Under the pieces are notes generated by a model. The model searched no databases. It was not told the origin of the DNA and worked only from the letters and a program-made list of their open reading frames with translations. Shown in pieces: positions 7,076 through 14,899 of a stretch of DNA of 16,004 nt. The position numbers were made by a program, and so were the translations under genes. The stretch's first letter is position 1. Every line of letters begins with the position of its first letter. The stretch is from an uncultured Collinsella sp. (lineage in GTDB: Bacteria > Actinomycetota > Coriobacteriia > Coriobacteriales > Coriobacteriaceae), in the NCBI GenBank assembly GCA_934630855.1, contig CAKTWW010000045.1:1-16004 (forward strand), read 5' to 3'.

Positions 7076-8263
7076 ATGTTCAACACCATCATCATCACGC
7101 TCAAGACGCTGTTGCGTCGGCCGAGCACGTGGGTCTGGGGCGCGATCTTTCCCATCGCGCTTTCCACGATGTTCATGTTTATGTTTGCGAACCTGAGCTC
7201 CGACGGCAAGGTCGACCCGGTGCCGGTTGCCGTCGTCGCCGACGAAGCCTGGGACGCGTCGACCTTTAAGGATGTGGCGACCTCGCTTGCCGAGGAGGGC
7301 GACGATCAGCTGCTCGAGATTCGCGAGTGCGAGGATGCGACCGCCGCGAACCACGCGCTCAAGGCCGGCGAGGTCGCGGGTATCTATACGGTCGACGCCG
7401 CGGGCACGCTCAAGCTCACGCTGCTTTCGAGCTATGACAGCTCGCGCGCCTCGTCGGTGCTCACCGACCGCAGCATCTTGGAGACGGTGGCGAGCTCCTA
7501 TACGCAAAATGCCGAGCTCATGGCCCAGATTGCCCAAGATGACCCGGCGGCGCTTGTCGACCCGGAGGCGGTTGCCCGCGCCCTGTCGCTCGAGGGCGGA
7601 ACCCGTCGCGTGAGCCTGACGCGCACCACGCCCGACGGTACGACCATTTACTATTACGCGCTCTTTGGCCTGGTCGCGATGATGTCTGCCGAGTTTGCCG
7701 CTCTGAGCGTCGTCGACCTGCAGCCCAATCTGTCGGGCCTTGGCGCGCGCCGCTGCGTGGGCGGCCTTTCCAAGACGGCGTCACTGGCCGGCATCTTTAT
7801 CGGCTCGTGGCTTGTCTCCTTTGCCTCGATGGCGGTGGCGATCGGCTACGTGCGCCTGGTCGTCGGCGTCGACTTTGGCGGGCGCGAGGGGCTGTGTCTA
7901 GTGGGCGGCGCCGCCTCCGCACTTGCCGCGACGGGCCTGGGGCTCTTTGTGGGCACGCTTCCCGTCAAAGGCGGCAAGGCGTCCAAGTCGGGCATCCTCA
8001 CGGGCTTTGCCACCACGTGCGCCCTGTTCGCCGGCCTTTACGGCGAGCCGGCGATGGCGCTTGCCGACGACGTCGCCCGCGCCTGCCCGGCCGAGTGCTG
8101 GCTCAATCCCGTCAAGCTCATCTGCGACATGTTCAACCGTCTGTATTTCTTTGAGGACCTGGGGCCGTTTGCCGTGCGCGCGGGCGCGCTTGTCCTGATG
8201 GCCCTGGTGTTTGTCGCTGCCGCCACCCTGATCTTTGGAAGGAGCCGCTATGAGCACCTTTAA
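7076..8263 (+). CDS. ABC-2 type permease, first subunit
   Basis: The 395-aa membrane protein begins 10 bp after the ATPase stop, behind the G-run aggggggcggcc. Its layout is that of ABC2_membrane_3 exporter subunits: one helix near the N-terminus (about 18-40, WVWGAIFPIALSTMFMFMF), an extracytoplasmic domain (about 41-185), then five or so helices. The clear ones are near 189-215, 236-265, 273-297 and 363-388. The reading frame ends 14 nt inside the next gene, so the two permeases are probably co-translated and form a heterodimeric channel with the upstream ATPase. Function beyond export is not shown by the sequence. In LnrLMN-like systems the same three-gene set expels linear polyene or peptide antimicrobials. 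Confidence 0.9.
   Translation: MFNTIIITLKTLLRRPSTWVWGAIFPIALSTMFMFMFANLSSDGKVDPVPVAVVADEAWDASTFKDVATSLAEEGDDQLLEIRECEDATAANHALKAGEVAGIYTVDAAGTLKLTLLSSYDSSRASSVLTDRSILETVASSYTQNAELMAQIAQDDPAALVDPEAVARALSLEGGTRRVSLTRTTPDGTTIYYYALFGLVAMMSAEFAALSVVDLQPNLSGLGARRCVGGLSKTASLAGIFIGSWLVSFASMAVAIGYVRLVVGVDFGGREGLCLVGGAASALAATGLGLFVGTLPVKGGKASKSGILTGFATTCALFAGLYGEPAMALADDVARACPAECWLNPVKLICDMFNRLYFFEDLGPFAVRAGALVLMALVFVAAATLIFGRSRYEHL
8237..8244 (+). promoter_or_regulatory. Ribosome-binding site fixing the second permease start
   Basis: GGAAGGAG lies 5 nt before the ATG at 8250, inside the end of the preceding gene. The frame could also be opened at a TTG at 8235, but that codon lies immediately before and partly under this ribosome-binding site. 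ATG 8250 (MSTFKTAL) is therefore the better start. Confidence 0.8.
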
Positions 8264-9455
8264 GACTGCGCTTCGCATGGCGCTGGCGCACCCGTTCTAC
8301 CTGCTCATCTATACGGTGTTCATCTCGCTCATGGGCGTGTTTATCGCGGCCTCGGTGAGCTGGAATTCGTCGCAGCTCACCGAATACAAGCCCTACGACG
8401 CCAACGTGATCGTGGTCGATCGCGACAACAGCGACCTTTCGCGGGCGCTCACTAAGCACTTGGGGTCGCGCTTTGACCTGGTTACGGGCGTCGGCGACGA
8501 CACGTACGACCTTGCGGATGCGCTCTCCAAGAGCAACAGCGCCAAGGGCAGCGCCGACTGCGTATTCTTTATCCCGGGGGGGTTTGAGGACGACCTGATC
8601 GCGGCGGCCCGTGCGGGGGAGACCTTGCCCAAGCTCGACGTGACGTACGGCTCCGGCACCATGGCGGCGGCGCTTTCGTCTGCCGAGGCCTCGCGTTGGA
8701 TCTCGCTCGCGGGTGCTGCGGCGGCACTTGAGCCCGCTGCCTCCGACGGCGACGTCGCCAAGGCTGCCGAACATGCCGCCGCCAAGCGCGCCGAGGTCCA
8801 GATCGAGCAGGTCAAGGTCGACTCGACTGCTGCCGCCACGCTCGAGTCGTATTTCAACTTTGGCGCGTATGCGATCATCTCGTCGGTCATCGTGTCGGTG
8901 GGCCTGGTGTTCTCGGGCATGAACGAGCCCGAGCGCGTGCGCCGCATGGATGCCGGCCCGGTCTCCGAGCGTCAGCGCTCGCTCGCCGTGTTCGCGGCCG
9001 CCGCGGTGCTCACCGTCTGCATCTGGTTTGTGTCGAGCATGATGGGCGTCGTGGGCTTTGCCGGCGCGGTCGCCGAGGTCGGCGTGGACCGCGTGTGCTT
9101 GGCGCTGGCGGCGACGTTTGCTCTGGCGCTGACGCCGCTGGCCGTTGGCTTTACGCTATCGGGTTTGGGTGCGCGCGAGGAGCTGCTCAACGGCGTGGGC
9201 AACCTGCTCGGCATGCTCATGACGTTTTTGGGCGGTGCCTGGATGCCACTGTCGCTCATGGGTTCGGCCGTGCAGACCGTGGCGCACTTTGTTCCGACGT
9301 TTTGGGTGAACGACGCGATCGGCAAGGCGCTTGCCGCGGACCTGACGTCTGCCGTGCTGGGCGACATCGCCTGCGACCTGGGCGTCACCGTGCTCTTCGC
9401 CGCTGCCATCGCCGCCGTGGGCCTAGCCCTCACCCACACCAAATCCCATGCCTAG
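8250..9455 (+). CDS. ABC-2 type permease, second subunit
   Basis: The 401-aa protein has the same plan as the upstream permease. A first helix (about 16-38, YLLIYTVFISLMGVFIAASV) is followed by an extracytoplasmic domain rich in Asp and Ala (about 39-198). Five or six C-terminal helices come next, the clearest near 201-224, 244-276, 282-307 and the segment ending CDLGVTVLFAAAIAAVGLAL. It starts within the end of the first permease gene (14-nt overlap). The two permeases are diverged paralogues, consistent with a heteromeric ABC-2 exporter. The gene is the last of the operon; the palindromic repeat at 9467 begins 11 bp after its stop. Confidence 0.9.
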   Translation: MSTFKTALRMALAHPFYLLIYTVFISLMGVFIAASVSWNSSQLTEYKPYDANVIVVDRDNSDLSRALTKHLGSRFDLVTGVGDDTYDLADALSKSNSAKGSADCVFFIPGGFEDDLIAAARAGETLPKLDVTYGSGTMAAALSSAEASRWISLAGAAAALEPAASDGDVAKAAEHAAAKRAEVQIEQVKVDSTAAATLESYFNFGAYAIISSVIVSVGLVFSGMNEPERVRRMDAGPVSERQRSLAVFAAAAVLTVCIWFVSSMMGVVGFAGAVAEVGVDRVCLALAATFALALTPLAVGFTLSGLGAREELLNGVGNLLGMLMTFLGGAWMPLSLMGSAVQTVAHFVPTFWVNDAIGKALAADLTSAVLGDIACDLGVTVLFAAAIAAVGLALTHTKSHA

Positions 9456-9466
9456 TCATCGGGTAC

Positions 9467-9678
9467 TCATTGGGGACAGACTTAAATGACCAAGAGTGGT
9501 CATTGGGGACAGACTTAAATGACTAGTTATCGGGGACAGTCCTTGCCGATCCGCCGGCTTACCGGCAGGGTCGGCAAGGACTGTCCCCATTTGCCGGCAG
9601 GAAAGGAACGTCCCTAACTGTGGGTGGCGAAAGAGTGTCCCTAACAGCTAGTCGTTTAAGAACGTCCCCAATGATTAG
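9467..9678. repeat. 212-bp REP/MITE-like palindromic repeat, copy 1
   Basis: The core is a perfect 18-bp hairpin: ggggacagtccttgccga (9532-9549) with tcggcaaggactgtcccc (9571-9588). Around it are repeated GGGGACAG motifs, forward at 9472, 9505 and 9532 and inverted at 9581, with degenerate GTCCCYAA forms near 9610, 9638 and 9664. The outer ends (tcattggggacagacttaaa and the complement of gtcgtttaagaacgtcccca) are also inverted repeats. The element is about 89% identical by eye to 13139-13351. It lies between the ABC-2 operon and the promoter of the next operon. It may act as a weak terminator, but its form is that of a mobile REP-type or MITE element; no transposase is present. Confidence 0.85.
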
Positions 9679-9679
9679 T

Positions 9680-9708
9680 TTGAAAAATAGTTCGCCTGGG
9701 TTTACTAT
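9680..9708 (+). promoter_or_regulatory. Sigma70-like promoter of the MacB-type ABC operon
   Basis: TTGAAA (9680-9685) and TACTAT (9703-9708) are separated by exactly 17 bp and lie 29 bp before the ATG at 9738. This is the best promoter match on the plus strand of the window. It begins immediately after the last base of repeat copy 1, so the repeat sits just upstream of the -35. Confidence 0.65.
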
Positions 9709-9737
9709 TACCCTAGAAAAGTAGCAGAAGGCTAACA

Positions 9738-10463
9738 ATGGGGGATGGTATGGCGACGAAACAGGCCTACGTCCAGGTTAAGGACCTCAAGAAACACTAC
9801 GGCGACGGCGACGCACGCCTGACGGTACTCGACGGCATTAACACGTCCATCAACCGCAGCGAAATATGCGTCATGCTGGGGCCTTCGGGCTCGGGCAAGT
9901 CGACGTTTCTCAATCTCATCGGCGGCCTGGAGGACGCCGACGGCGGCTCCATCATGGTGGACGGCTGCGACCTGACGACGCTCAAGCCCGCCGACCTGGG
10001 CGAGTATCGCCGCCGCGAGCTGGGCTTTGTCTTCCAGTTCTACAACCTAGTGCCCGACCTCACCATCAAGGAAAACATCGAAGTCACGGCGCACCTGTCC
10101 AAAAACCCGCTCAATGTCGACGACCTGCTGCGCTCGCTGGGCCTCTACGAGCACCGCAACAAGTTCCCGCGCCAGGTCTCGGGCGGCCAGCAGCAGCGCT
10201 GTGCCATCGGCCGTGCGCTCGTCAAAAACCCGGGCCTGCTGCTGTGCGACGAGCCCACGGGCGCACTCGATTACAAGACATCCAAGGAAATCCTGCAGCT
10301 CATGGAGGACGTCAATCGCACCTACGGCTGCACCATCATCATCGTTACCCATAACGCCGCCATCGCCCACATGGCCAACCGCGTGCTGCGCCTGCGCGAC
10401 GGTCGCATCGTCGAGGACGAGCTCAACGAGTCGCCCGTCGCGGCCGCCGAGCTCGATTGGTAG
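9738..10463 (+). CDS. MacB/LolD-type ABC transporter ATP-binding protein
   Basis: The 241-aa protein has Walker A GPSGSGKS (48-55), Q-loop Q100 in [10 protein letters not shown], signature VSGGQQQR (147-154), Walker B LLLCDEP with E172, the family-typical DEPTGALD, and switch H205 in VTHN. This is the MacB/LolD/FtsE branch, whose partners are FtsX-type permeases, as is the next gene. AGAAGG at 9725-9730 supports ATG 9738. An in-frame ATG at 9750 behind GGGGGA is an alternative. Together with the 888-aa permease it forms a two-gene envelope transport or mechanotransmission unit. No periplasmic or regulatory partner lies beside it. Substrate unknown. Confidence 0.95.
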   Translation: MGDGMATKQAYVQVKDLKKHYGDGDARLTVLDGINTSINRSEICVMLGPSGSGKSTFLNLIGGLEDADGGSIMVDGCDLTTLKPADLGEYRRRELGFVFQFYNLVPDLTIKENIEVTAHLSKNPLNVDDLLRSLGLYEHRNKFPRQVSGGQQQRCAIGRALVKNPGLLLCDEPTGALDYKTSKEILQLMEDVNRTYGCTIIIVTHNAAIAHMANRVLRLRDGRIVEDELNESPVAAAELDW

Positions 10464-10471
10464 GCGGCGCC

Positions 10472-13138
10472 ATGTCACCTCTCGCAAAACGACTTCCCCG
10501 CGAGCTGCGCCGCAATATCGGCAAGTACCTGGGCATCTTCTTGCTTATGTGCGGAAGTATCGCCCTCACGTCGGGCTTTTTGCTCGCGGCACACTCCATC
10601 GGCTGCCTCATCGACGACATGCGCGACGAGTACACGATTGAGGACGGTCGCCTGACCACGGCGTTCGAGGCCACCGACGACCAACTTAAAGCCGCCGAGG
10701 ACGCGGCCGGCGAGGTCGGCGGCGTCACGCTCTACAAGAACTTCTCCATCGACGCCATCATCAAAAAGGCGTCCGGCGACGACGGCACCAAGCGCACGCT
10801 GCGCGCCTACGCGCACCGTACCAAGGTCGATATCGCGTCCTACTGCGAAGGCAAGCAGCCCCGCGCGGACGACGAAGTGGCCATCGACCGCGTCTTTGCC
10901 ACCAACAACGATCTTGCCGTGGGCGATAAGGTTGCACTCGAGGGCCGCACCTACACCATCTGCGGCATCATCACGCAGCCCGATAGCCAGGCGCTGTTCC
11001 TCAACAACTCGGACTTTACGGTGAACACCATCACCTATGGCGTGGCCGAGGTCACCGACGCCGGCTTTGCCGCGCTCGAGGACGCCGGCGGCGCGCCCGC
11101 CTACACCTACTCCTTTACCTTTAACGACCGCGACCTCTCCACCGCGGATCGCATCGATGCCGAGCAGGATATGGTCGAGGCGCTGGCGGATGCCGATGCG
11201 CGCGTGGATGACCTGACCGATGCCGATTCCAACCAGGGCATTGGCTATGCGCGCGACGATGTGGACGGCGACTCCATGATGTGGACGACGCTGCTCGACA
11301 TCATCATCGTGATCATGGCGTTCGTCTTTGTGGTGCTCACCGACGCCACCATCGAGGAGGAGAGCGCCATCATCGGCACGCTGCTTGCCAGTGGTTATCG
11401 CCGTCGCGAGATCGTGCTGCACTACCTTGCGCTTCCCGCCGTTGTGGGCGTTGTCGCATCGCTGCTGGGCACTGCGCTCGGCGTTGCGTTCTTTACCGAG
11501 CCCATGCGCAGCCTCTATTACGGCTCGTACAGTCTGCCGCCCTTCCAGGTGTACTGGAGCTGGGAGATCTTTGTAAAGTGCGCCGTGGTTCCCGCCACCG
11601 CGCTCATCCTCATTACGCTGGTGGGCCTGCTCCGCAAGATGGGAAAGACCCCGCTGCAGTTCCTCCGTCACGAGGCGGGCGGCAAGTCGGGCACCAAGCG
11701 CGGTTTTCAGCTGCCGGAGCGCATGGGTTTCGTCTCTCGCTTTCGCCTGCGCATCTTCCTGCGCAATCTGGGCAACTTCGCCACGCTCTTCGTGGGCATT
11801 GCGTTTGCGTCGCTGCTGCTGCTCTTTGGCCTGGCGATTCTGCCCACGATGACGCACTACGCGGACAACCTGGAGACAAGTCTGGTCGCCGAGCATCAGT
11901 ACACGCTCAAGGCTCCGCTGGAGCTTGAGGGTACCGCCGAGGAGCGCGAGCAGTGGTCGGCACTCGAGCGCTTGCAATCGGTGGACGGTGCGCTCCTCAC
12001 CGCCGCCCAGGATGCGGATGACGAGCTTGACGATGCGGTCGATGCCGCGCAGGCGGCGGCCAATGCTGCGACCAGCGCTCCGTCTGCCGAGAGCCTGACT
12101 GCAGCGCAGGACGCGCTCGCAACGGTTCGGGATAAAAAGGACGCCCTCTATGCGCGCCTCGACGATCTTGCCGATGCGCTTGGCTGCGACCGCGACGAGA
12201 CCATCAATCTAATCGAAAAGGCCTCGAAGATCGATACTGACAACGACGACATTCACCCCGTCAATACGACGGACAACGGTGCGGGCAAGATTGCACAGGC
12301 CGAGAAATATGCCGTTTACCAGCTGCAATACGATCGCGGCGATGGAAATGGGCAGGAGATGATCTCCATCTACGGCATCTCGTCCGATTCGCGCTACTGG
12401 AAAGGGCTGGACGTCGGCGACGGGCGTGTCGTCTTTGGCGGCGGCCTGCTCGACAAGTTTGGCTGGAGCGAGGGACAAAAGGTCACGCTCAACGACAAAT
12501 ACGAGGGCAAGAATTATTCCCTGGAGTACGCGGGCAAGGACGCCACCTGGGGCTCCAAGTCAGACATGAATATCTACATGAGCCTCGACGACTTTAACGA
12601 GCTGTTCGGCAACGACCCCGCCTACTTTAACGGTTACGTGAGCGACGAGAAGCTCAACCTCGACGCGCGTTACTTTGCCGGCGACACCACGCCCGACGAC
12701 ATGCGCGCCGTGGGCGACCAGTTTATCGGCATGATGAGCGACATGATCGGCATGATGGTCGGGCTCGCGGTGTTCATCTTCCTGCTGTTTATGTACCTGC
12801 TGACCAAGGCCGTCATCGACCACAGCGCCCGCTCGATTAGCTACATGAAGGTCTTTGGCTATCGCGATGGCGAGATCTCGCATCTGTACATCCGCTCGAT
12901 CACGCTGTGCGTGGCGGCGTCGCTCGTGCTGAGCCTGCCCGTGATCATCGGCTCGCTTACGGCTATCTTCCGTTCTATGCTGCTCGCCTACAACGGCAAT
13001 ATCGAGATCTACGTGCCTGCTTGGTCCATGGCGGCGTGTGTTGGCATCGGCTTTGCGACTTACCTGGTCGTGGCGCTGCTGCACACGCGCTCCATCAGGC
13101 GCGTCCCCCTGGCCGAGGCGCTCAAAGTCCAAGAGTAG
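10472..13138 (+). CDS. Large FtsX-family ABC permease with two FtsX units
   Basis: The 888-aa protein starts at ATG 10472 behind AGGCGG, 8 bp after the ATPase stop. A TTG opens the frame at 10457 but overlaps the ATPase end. It shows two repeats of one layout: helix, large extracytoplasmic domain, three helices. Helices lie near residues 14-38, 275-295, 317-342 and 368-388, then 437-459, 751-782, 812-832 and 850-872. The first extracytoplasmic domain has about 235 residues. The second has about 290 and contains an Ala/Asp-rich helical segment (514-571, likely a coiled-coil hairpin). Both cytoplasmic loops carry the FtsX pattern of an acidic cluster and GYRR/GYRDGEI. In FtsX-type systems (LolCDE, MacB, FtsEX) ATP hydrolysis drives movement of the outer domains rather than passage through the membrane. 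The role here is unknown. The stop codon lies at the edge of repeat copy 2. Confidence 0.92.
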   Translation: MSPLAKRLPRELRRNIGKYLGIFLLMCGSIALTSGFLLAAHSIGCLIDDMRDEYTIEDGRLTTAFEATDDQLKAAEDAAGEVGGVTLYKNFSIDAIIKKASGDDGTKRTLRAYAHRTKVDIASYCEGKQPRADDEVAIDRVFATNNDLAVGDKVALEGRTYTICGIITQPDSQALFLNNSDFTVNTITYGVAEVTDAGFAALEDAGGAPAYTYSFTFNDRDLSTADRIDAEQDMVEALADADARVDDLTDADSNQGIGYARDDVDGDSMMWTTLLDIIIVIMAFVFVVLTDATIEEESAIIGTLLASGYRRREIVLHYLALPAVVGVVASLLGTALGVAFFTEPMRSLYYGSYSLPPFQVYWSWEIFVKCAVVPATALILITLVGLLRKMGKTPLQFLRHEAGGKSGTKRGFQLPERMGFVSRFRLRIFLRNLGNFATLFVGIAFASLLLLFGLAILPTMTHYADNLETSLVAEHQYTLKAPLELEGTAEEREQWSALERLQSVDGALLTAAQDADDELDDAVDAAQAAANAATSAPSAESLTAAQDALATVRDKKDALYARLDDLADALGCDRDETINLIEKASKIDTDNDDIHPVNTTDNGAGKIAQAEKYAVYQLQYDRGDGNGQEMISIYGISSDSRYWKGLDVGDGRVVFGGGLLDKFGWSEGQKVTLNDKYEGKNYSLEYAGKDATWGSKSDMNIYMSLDDFNELFGNDPAYFNGYVSDEKLNLDARYFAGDTTPDDMRAVGDQFIGMMSDMIGMMVGLAVFIFLLFMYLLTKAVIDHSARSISYMKVFGYRDGEISHLYIRSITLCVAASLVLSLPVIIGSLTAIFRSMLLAYNGNIEIYVPAWSMAACVGIGFATYLVVALLHTRSIRRVPLAEALKVQE

Positions 13139-13351
13139 TCATTGGGGACAGGCTTAAATGACCAAGAGTGGTCATTGGGGACAGACTTAAACGACTAGTC
13201 ATCGGGGACAGTCTTTGCCGATTCGCCGGCTTGCCCGCAGGGTTGGCAAGGACTGTCCCCAACTGCCGGCAGGAAAGGAACGTCCCCAGCTGCCGGGTAG
13301 TGAAAGAGTGTCCCTAACGGCCAGTCATTTAAGAGCGTCCCCAACGACTAG
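13139..13351. repeat. 213-bp REP/MITE-like palindromic repeat, copy 2
   Basis: Direct copy of 9467-9678, with about 23 differences by eye. It keeps the core hairpin (13204-13221 with 13243-13260, two G-T mismatches), two tandem GTCATTGGGGACAG units at the left and the inverted GTCCCC motifs at the right. Its outer ends pair over 27 bp with four mismatches when the stop codon TAG at 13136 is included. It starts directly after the permease stop and ends about 90 bp before the DUF362 gene. The two copies bracket the second ABC transporter in the same orientation. Confidence 0.85.
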
Positions 13352-13369
13352 GTGCTCCCGTCGCCGCGC

Positions 13370-13400
13370 TTGACTTTGACCCTACTCCAATGGGTACCAT
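13370..13400 (+). promoter_or_regulatory. Possible promoter of the DUF362 gene
   Basis: TTGACT (13370-13375) and TACCAT (13395-13400) lie 43 bp before the start codon at 13443, but the spacer is 19 bp, longer than ideal. An overlapping TTGACC at 13376 has no good -10. A promoter is expected here because the upstream repeat separates this gene from the ABC operon. The exact boxes are uncertain. Confidence 0.3.
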
Positions 13401-13442
13401 CTCCTATGTCTGTAACGCCATATAGACCGAGGGGATAGATCT

Positions 13443-14648
13443 ATGACCGCAACTGCACCCGCCGCACCCGCCAAGGTGTACTTTACGAACCTGCGCACGC
13501 ATGCTCGCGAGAGCCAGCTCGACAAGCTCAAGCGTCTCATCCGCCGCGCCGGCATCGAGCAGATCGACTTTGAGAACAAGTTCGTCGCCATCAAGATTCA
13601 CTTTGGCGAGCTGGGCAATCTGAGCTTTTTGCGCCCCAACTACGCCCGCGCCGTCGCGGATGTCGTCAAGGAACTGGGCGGCAAGCCCTTCCTCACCGAT
13701 TGCAACACGCTCTACGTCGGTAGCCGCAAAAACGCGCTCGAGCACATCGACACCGCTTACCAGAACGGCTTTACCCCGTATGCCACGGGCTGTCAGATCA
13801 TCATCGCCGACGGCCTCAAGGGCACCGACGAGGCGCTCGTCCCGGTTGAGGGCGGCGAGTACGTGCACGAGGCCAAGATCGGCCAGGCGCTCATGGACGC
13901 CGACATTGTGATCAGCCTCACTCACTTTAAGGGCCATGAGCAGGCCGGCTTTGGCGGCGCTATGAAGAACCTGGGCATGGGCGGCGGCAGCCGCGCCGGC
14001 AAGATGGAGCAGCATGCCGCCGGCAAGCCGAGTGTCGATACCGCCAACTGCGTGGGCTGCCGCGCCTGCGAAAAGATCTGCGCGCACAACGCTATCTCGT
14101 TTGACGACACCCGCGAGCGCGAACTTGCCAACGGCAGCACCCGCACGGTGCACGTGGCCGCTATCGACCACGACCGCTGCCTGGGCTGCGGCCGCTGCAT
14201 TGCGGCGTGCAACCAGGACTGCATCAAGCCTGACTATGACGCCGCGGCCGACGTGCTCAACTGCAAGATCGCCGAGTACACCAAGGCCATCGTTGACGGT
14301 CGACCGAGCTTCCACATCTCGCTGGCCATGGATATCAGCCCCAACTGCGATTGCCATCCCGAAAACGACACGCCCATCGTCAACGATATCGGCATGTTCG
14401 CGAGCTTCGATCCGGTTGCCATCGACCAGGCCTGCGCCGACGCCGTCATGGCATCCGAGCCGCTGCTCAACACCGAGCTCACCGACAGCGCCGCCAAGAT
14501 GGAGCACAACCACGAGCATCTGGAGGGCGAGCAGGCGCGCGACCCCTTCTGCATCACGCATCCCGACACCGACTGGCGCGCGTGCATCGCTCACGCCGAG
14601 AAGATTGGCCTGGGCACGAGCGAGTACGAGCTCATCGAGGTCAAGTAG
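13443..14648 (+). CDS. DUF362-type protein with two 4Fe-4S ferredoxin motifs
   Basis: The 401-aa soluble protein starts behind GAGGGG, 9 nt before the ATG. The N-terminal part (about 10-190) matches the DUF362 family: KVYFTNLR, KIHFGELGN, FLTDCNTLY, SLTHFKGHEQAGFGGAMKNLGMG. Two ferredoxin-type clusters follow: C203-x2-C206-x2-C209-x3-C213 (CVGCRACEKIC) and C246-x2-C249-x2-C252-x3-C256 (CLGCGRCIAAC). After the clusters a second conserved block includes MDISPNCDCHPENDTPIVNDIGMF and DPVAIDQA, which completes the family fold. It should bind two 4Fe-4S clusters and transfer electrons in the cytoplasm of an anaerobe. No partner oxidoreductase is adjacent, and the family's reaction is not established. 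It is a single-gene unit closed by the terminator at 14701. Confidence 0.93.
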   Translation: MTATAPAAPAKVYFTNLRTHARESQLDKLKRLIRRAGIEQIDFENKFVAIKIHFGELGNLSFLRPNYARAVADVVKELGGKPFLTDCNTLYVGSRKNALEHIDTAYQNGFTPYATGCQIIIADGLKGTDEALVPVEGGEYVHEAKIGQALMDADIVISLTHFKGHEQAGFGGAMKNLGMGGGSRAGKMEQHAAGKPSVDTANCVGCRACEKICAHNAISFDDTRERELANGSTRTVHVAAIDHDRCLGCGRCIAACNQDCIKPDYDAAADVLNCKIAEYTKAIVDGRPSFHISLAMDISPNCDCHPENDTPIVNDIGMFASFDPVAIDQACADAVMASEPLLNTELTDSAAKMEHNHEHLEGEQARDPFCITHPDTDWRACIAHAEKIGLGTSEYELIEVK

Positions 14649-14695
14649 CGCTTGGCTATTGGACAAATCAAGCTCTTTTGTAGCGTAACGTAAAC

Positions 14696-14734
14696 AAAAA
14701 CCGCCTGTGAGCGCAGTGCTCGCAGGCGGTTTTT
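14696..14734. terminator. Strong bidirectional intrinsic terminator
   Basis: A 12-bp stem, ccgcctgtgagc (14701-14712) with gctcgcaggcgg (14718-14729) and one G-T pair, is followed by ttttt and preceded by aaaaa. It therefore reads as an intrinsic terminator on both strands. It lies 50 bp after the DUF362 stop and can also stop transcripts arriving from the hydrolase gene on the other strand. Confidence 0.9.
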
Positions 14735-14858
14735 CGGAAGTATGCGGCAAATTCTGAGATTGCCGAGCACACGGTGTTTTTTGCCAACAAAACCCCTGAT
14801 AAATTGTTGGTAAAACTGCGGTCTGGTCGGCAGTTCCAGATTTTGCCGCATACTTCTG
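14735..14858. repeat. 124-bp imperfect palindromic element
   Basis: The outer arms 14735-14756 and 14837-14858 (cggaagtatgcggcaaattc and complement) match over 22 bp with two mismatches. The inner arms are partly complementary. The centre is a short hairpin, ccaacaa (14784-14790) with ttgttgg (14804-14810). The element directly follows the terminator in the convergent gap between the DUF362 and hydrolase genes. Its sequence is unrelated to the GGGGACAG repeats, so it is a different family of the same general form. Confidence 0.75.
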
Positions 14859-14899
14859 AAAATAGGGGGTCAGATAAAGCCCCGGATGCCGCCTTTTAC

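Noticed and set aside
6055..7209. 384-codon open frame on the minus strand
   Set aside because: It lies antisense to the complete ABC ATPase with all its motifs; the translation is compositionally biased and spans an operon junction.
9467..9678. Possible CRISPR array because of the repeated GGGGACAG motifs
   Set aside because: The motifs alternate in orientation, spacing is irregular and no cas gene is near. The pattern is a nested palindrome, not repeat-spacer units.
10475..11977. 500-codon open frame on the minus strand
   Set aside because: It is the mirror of the FtsX permease coding sequence; the product is rich in His, Arg and Gly and has no recognisable domain.
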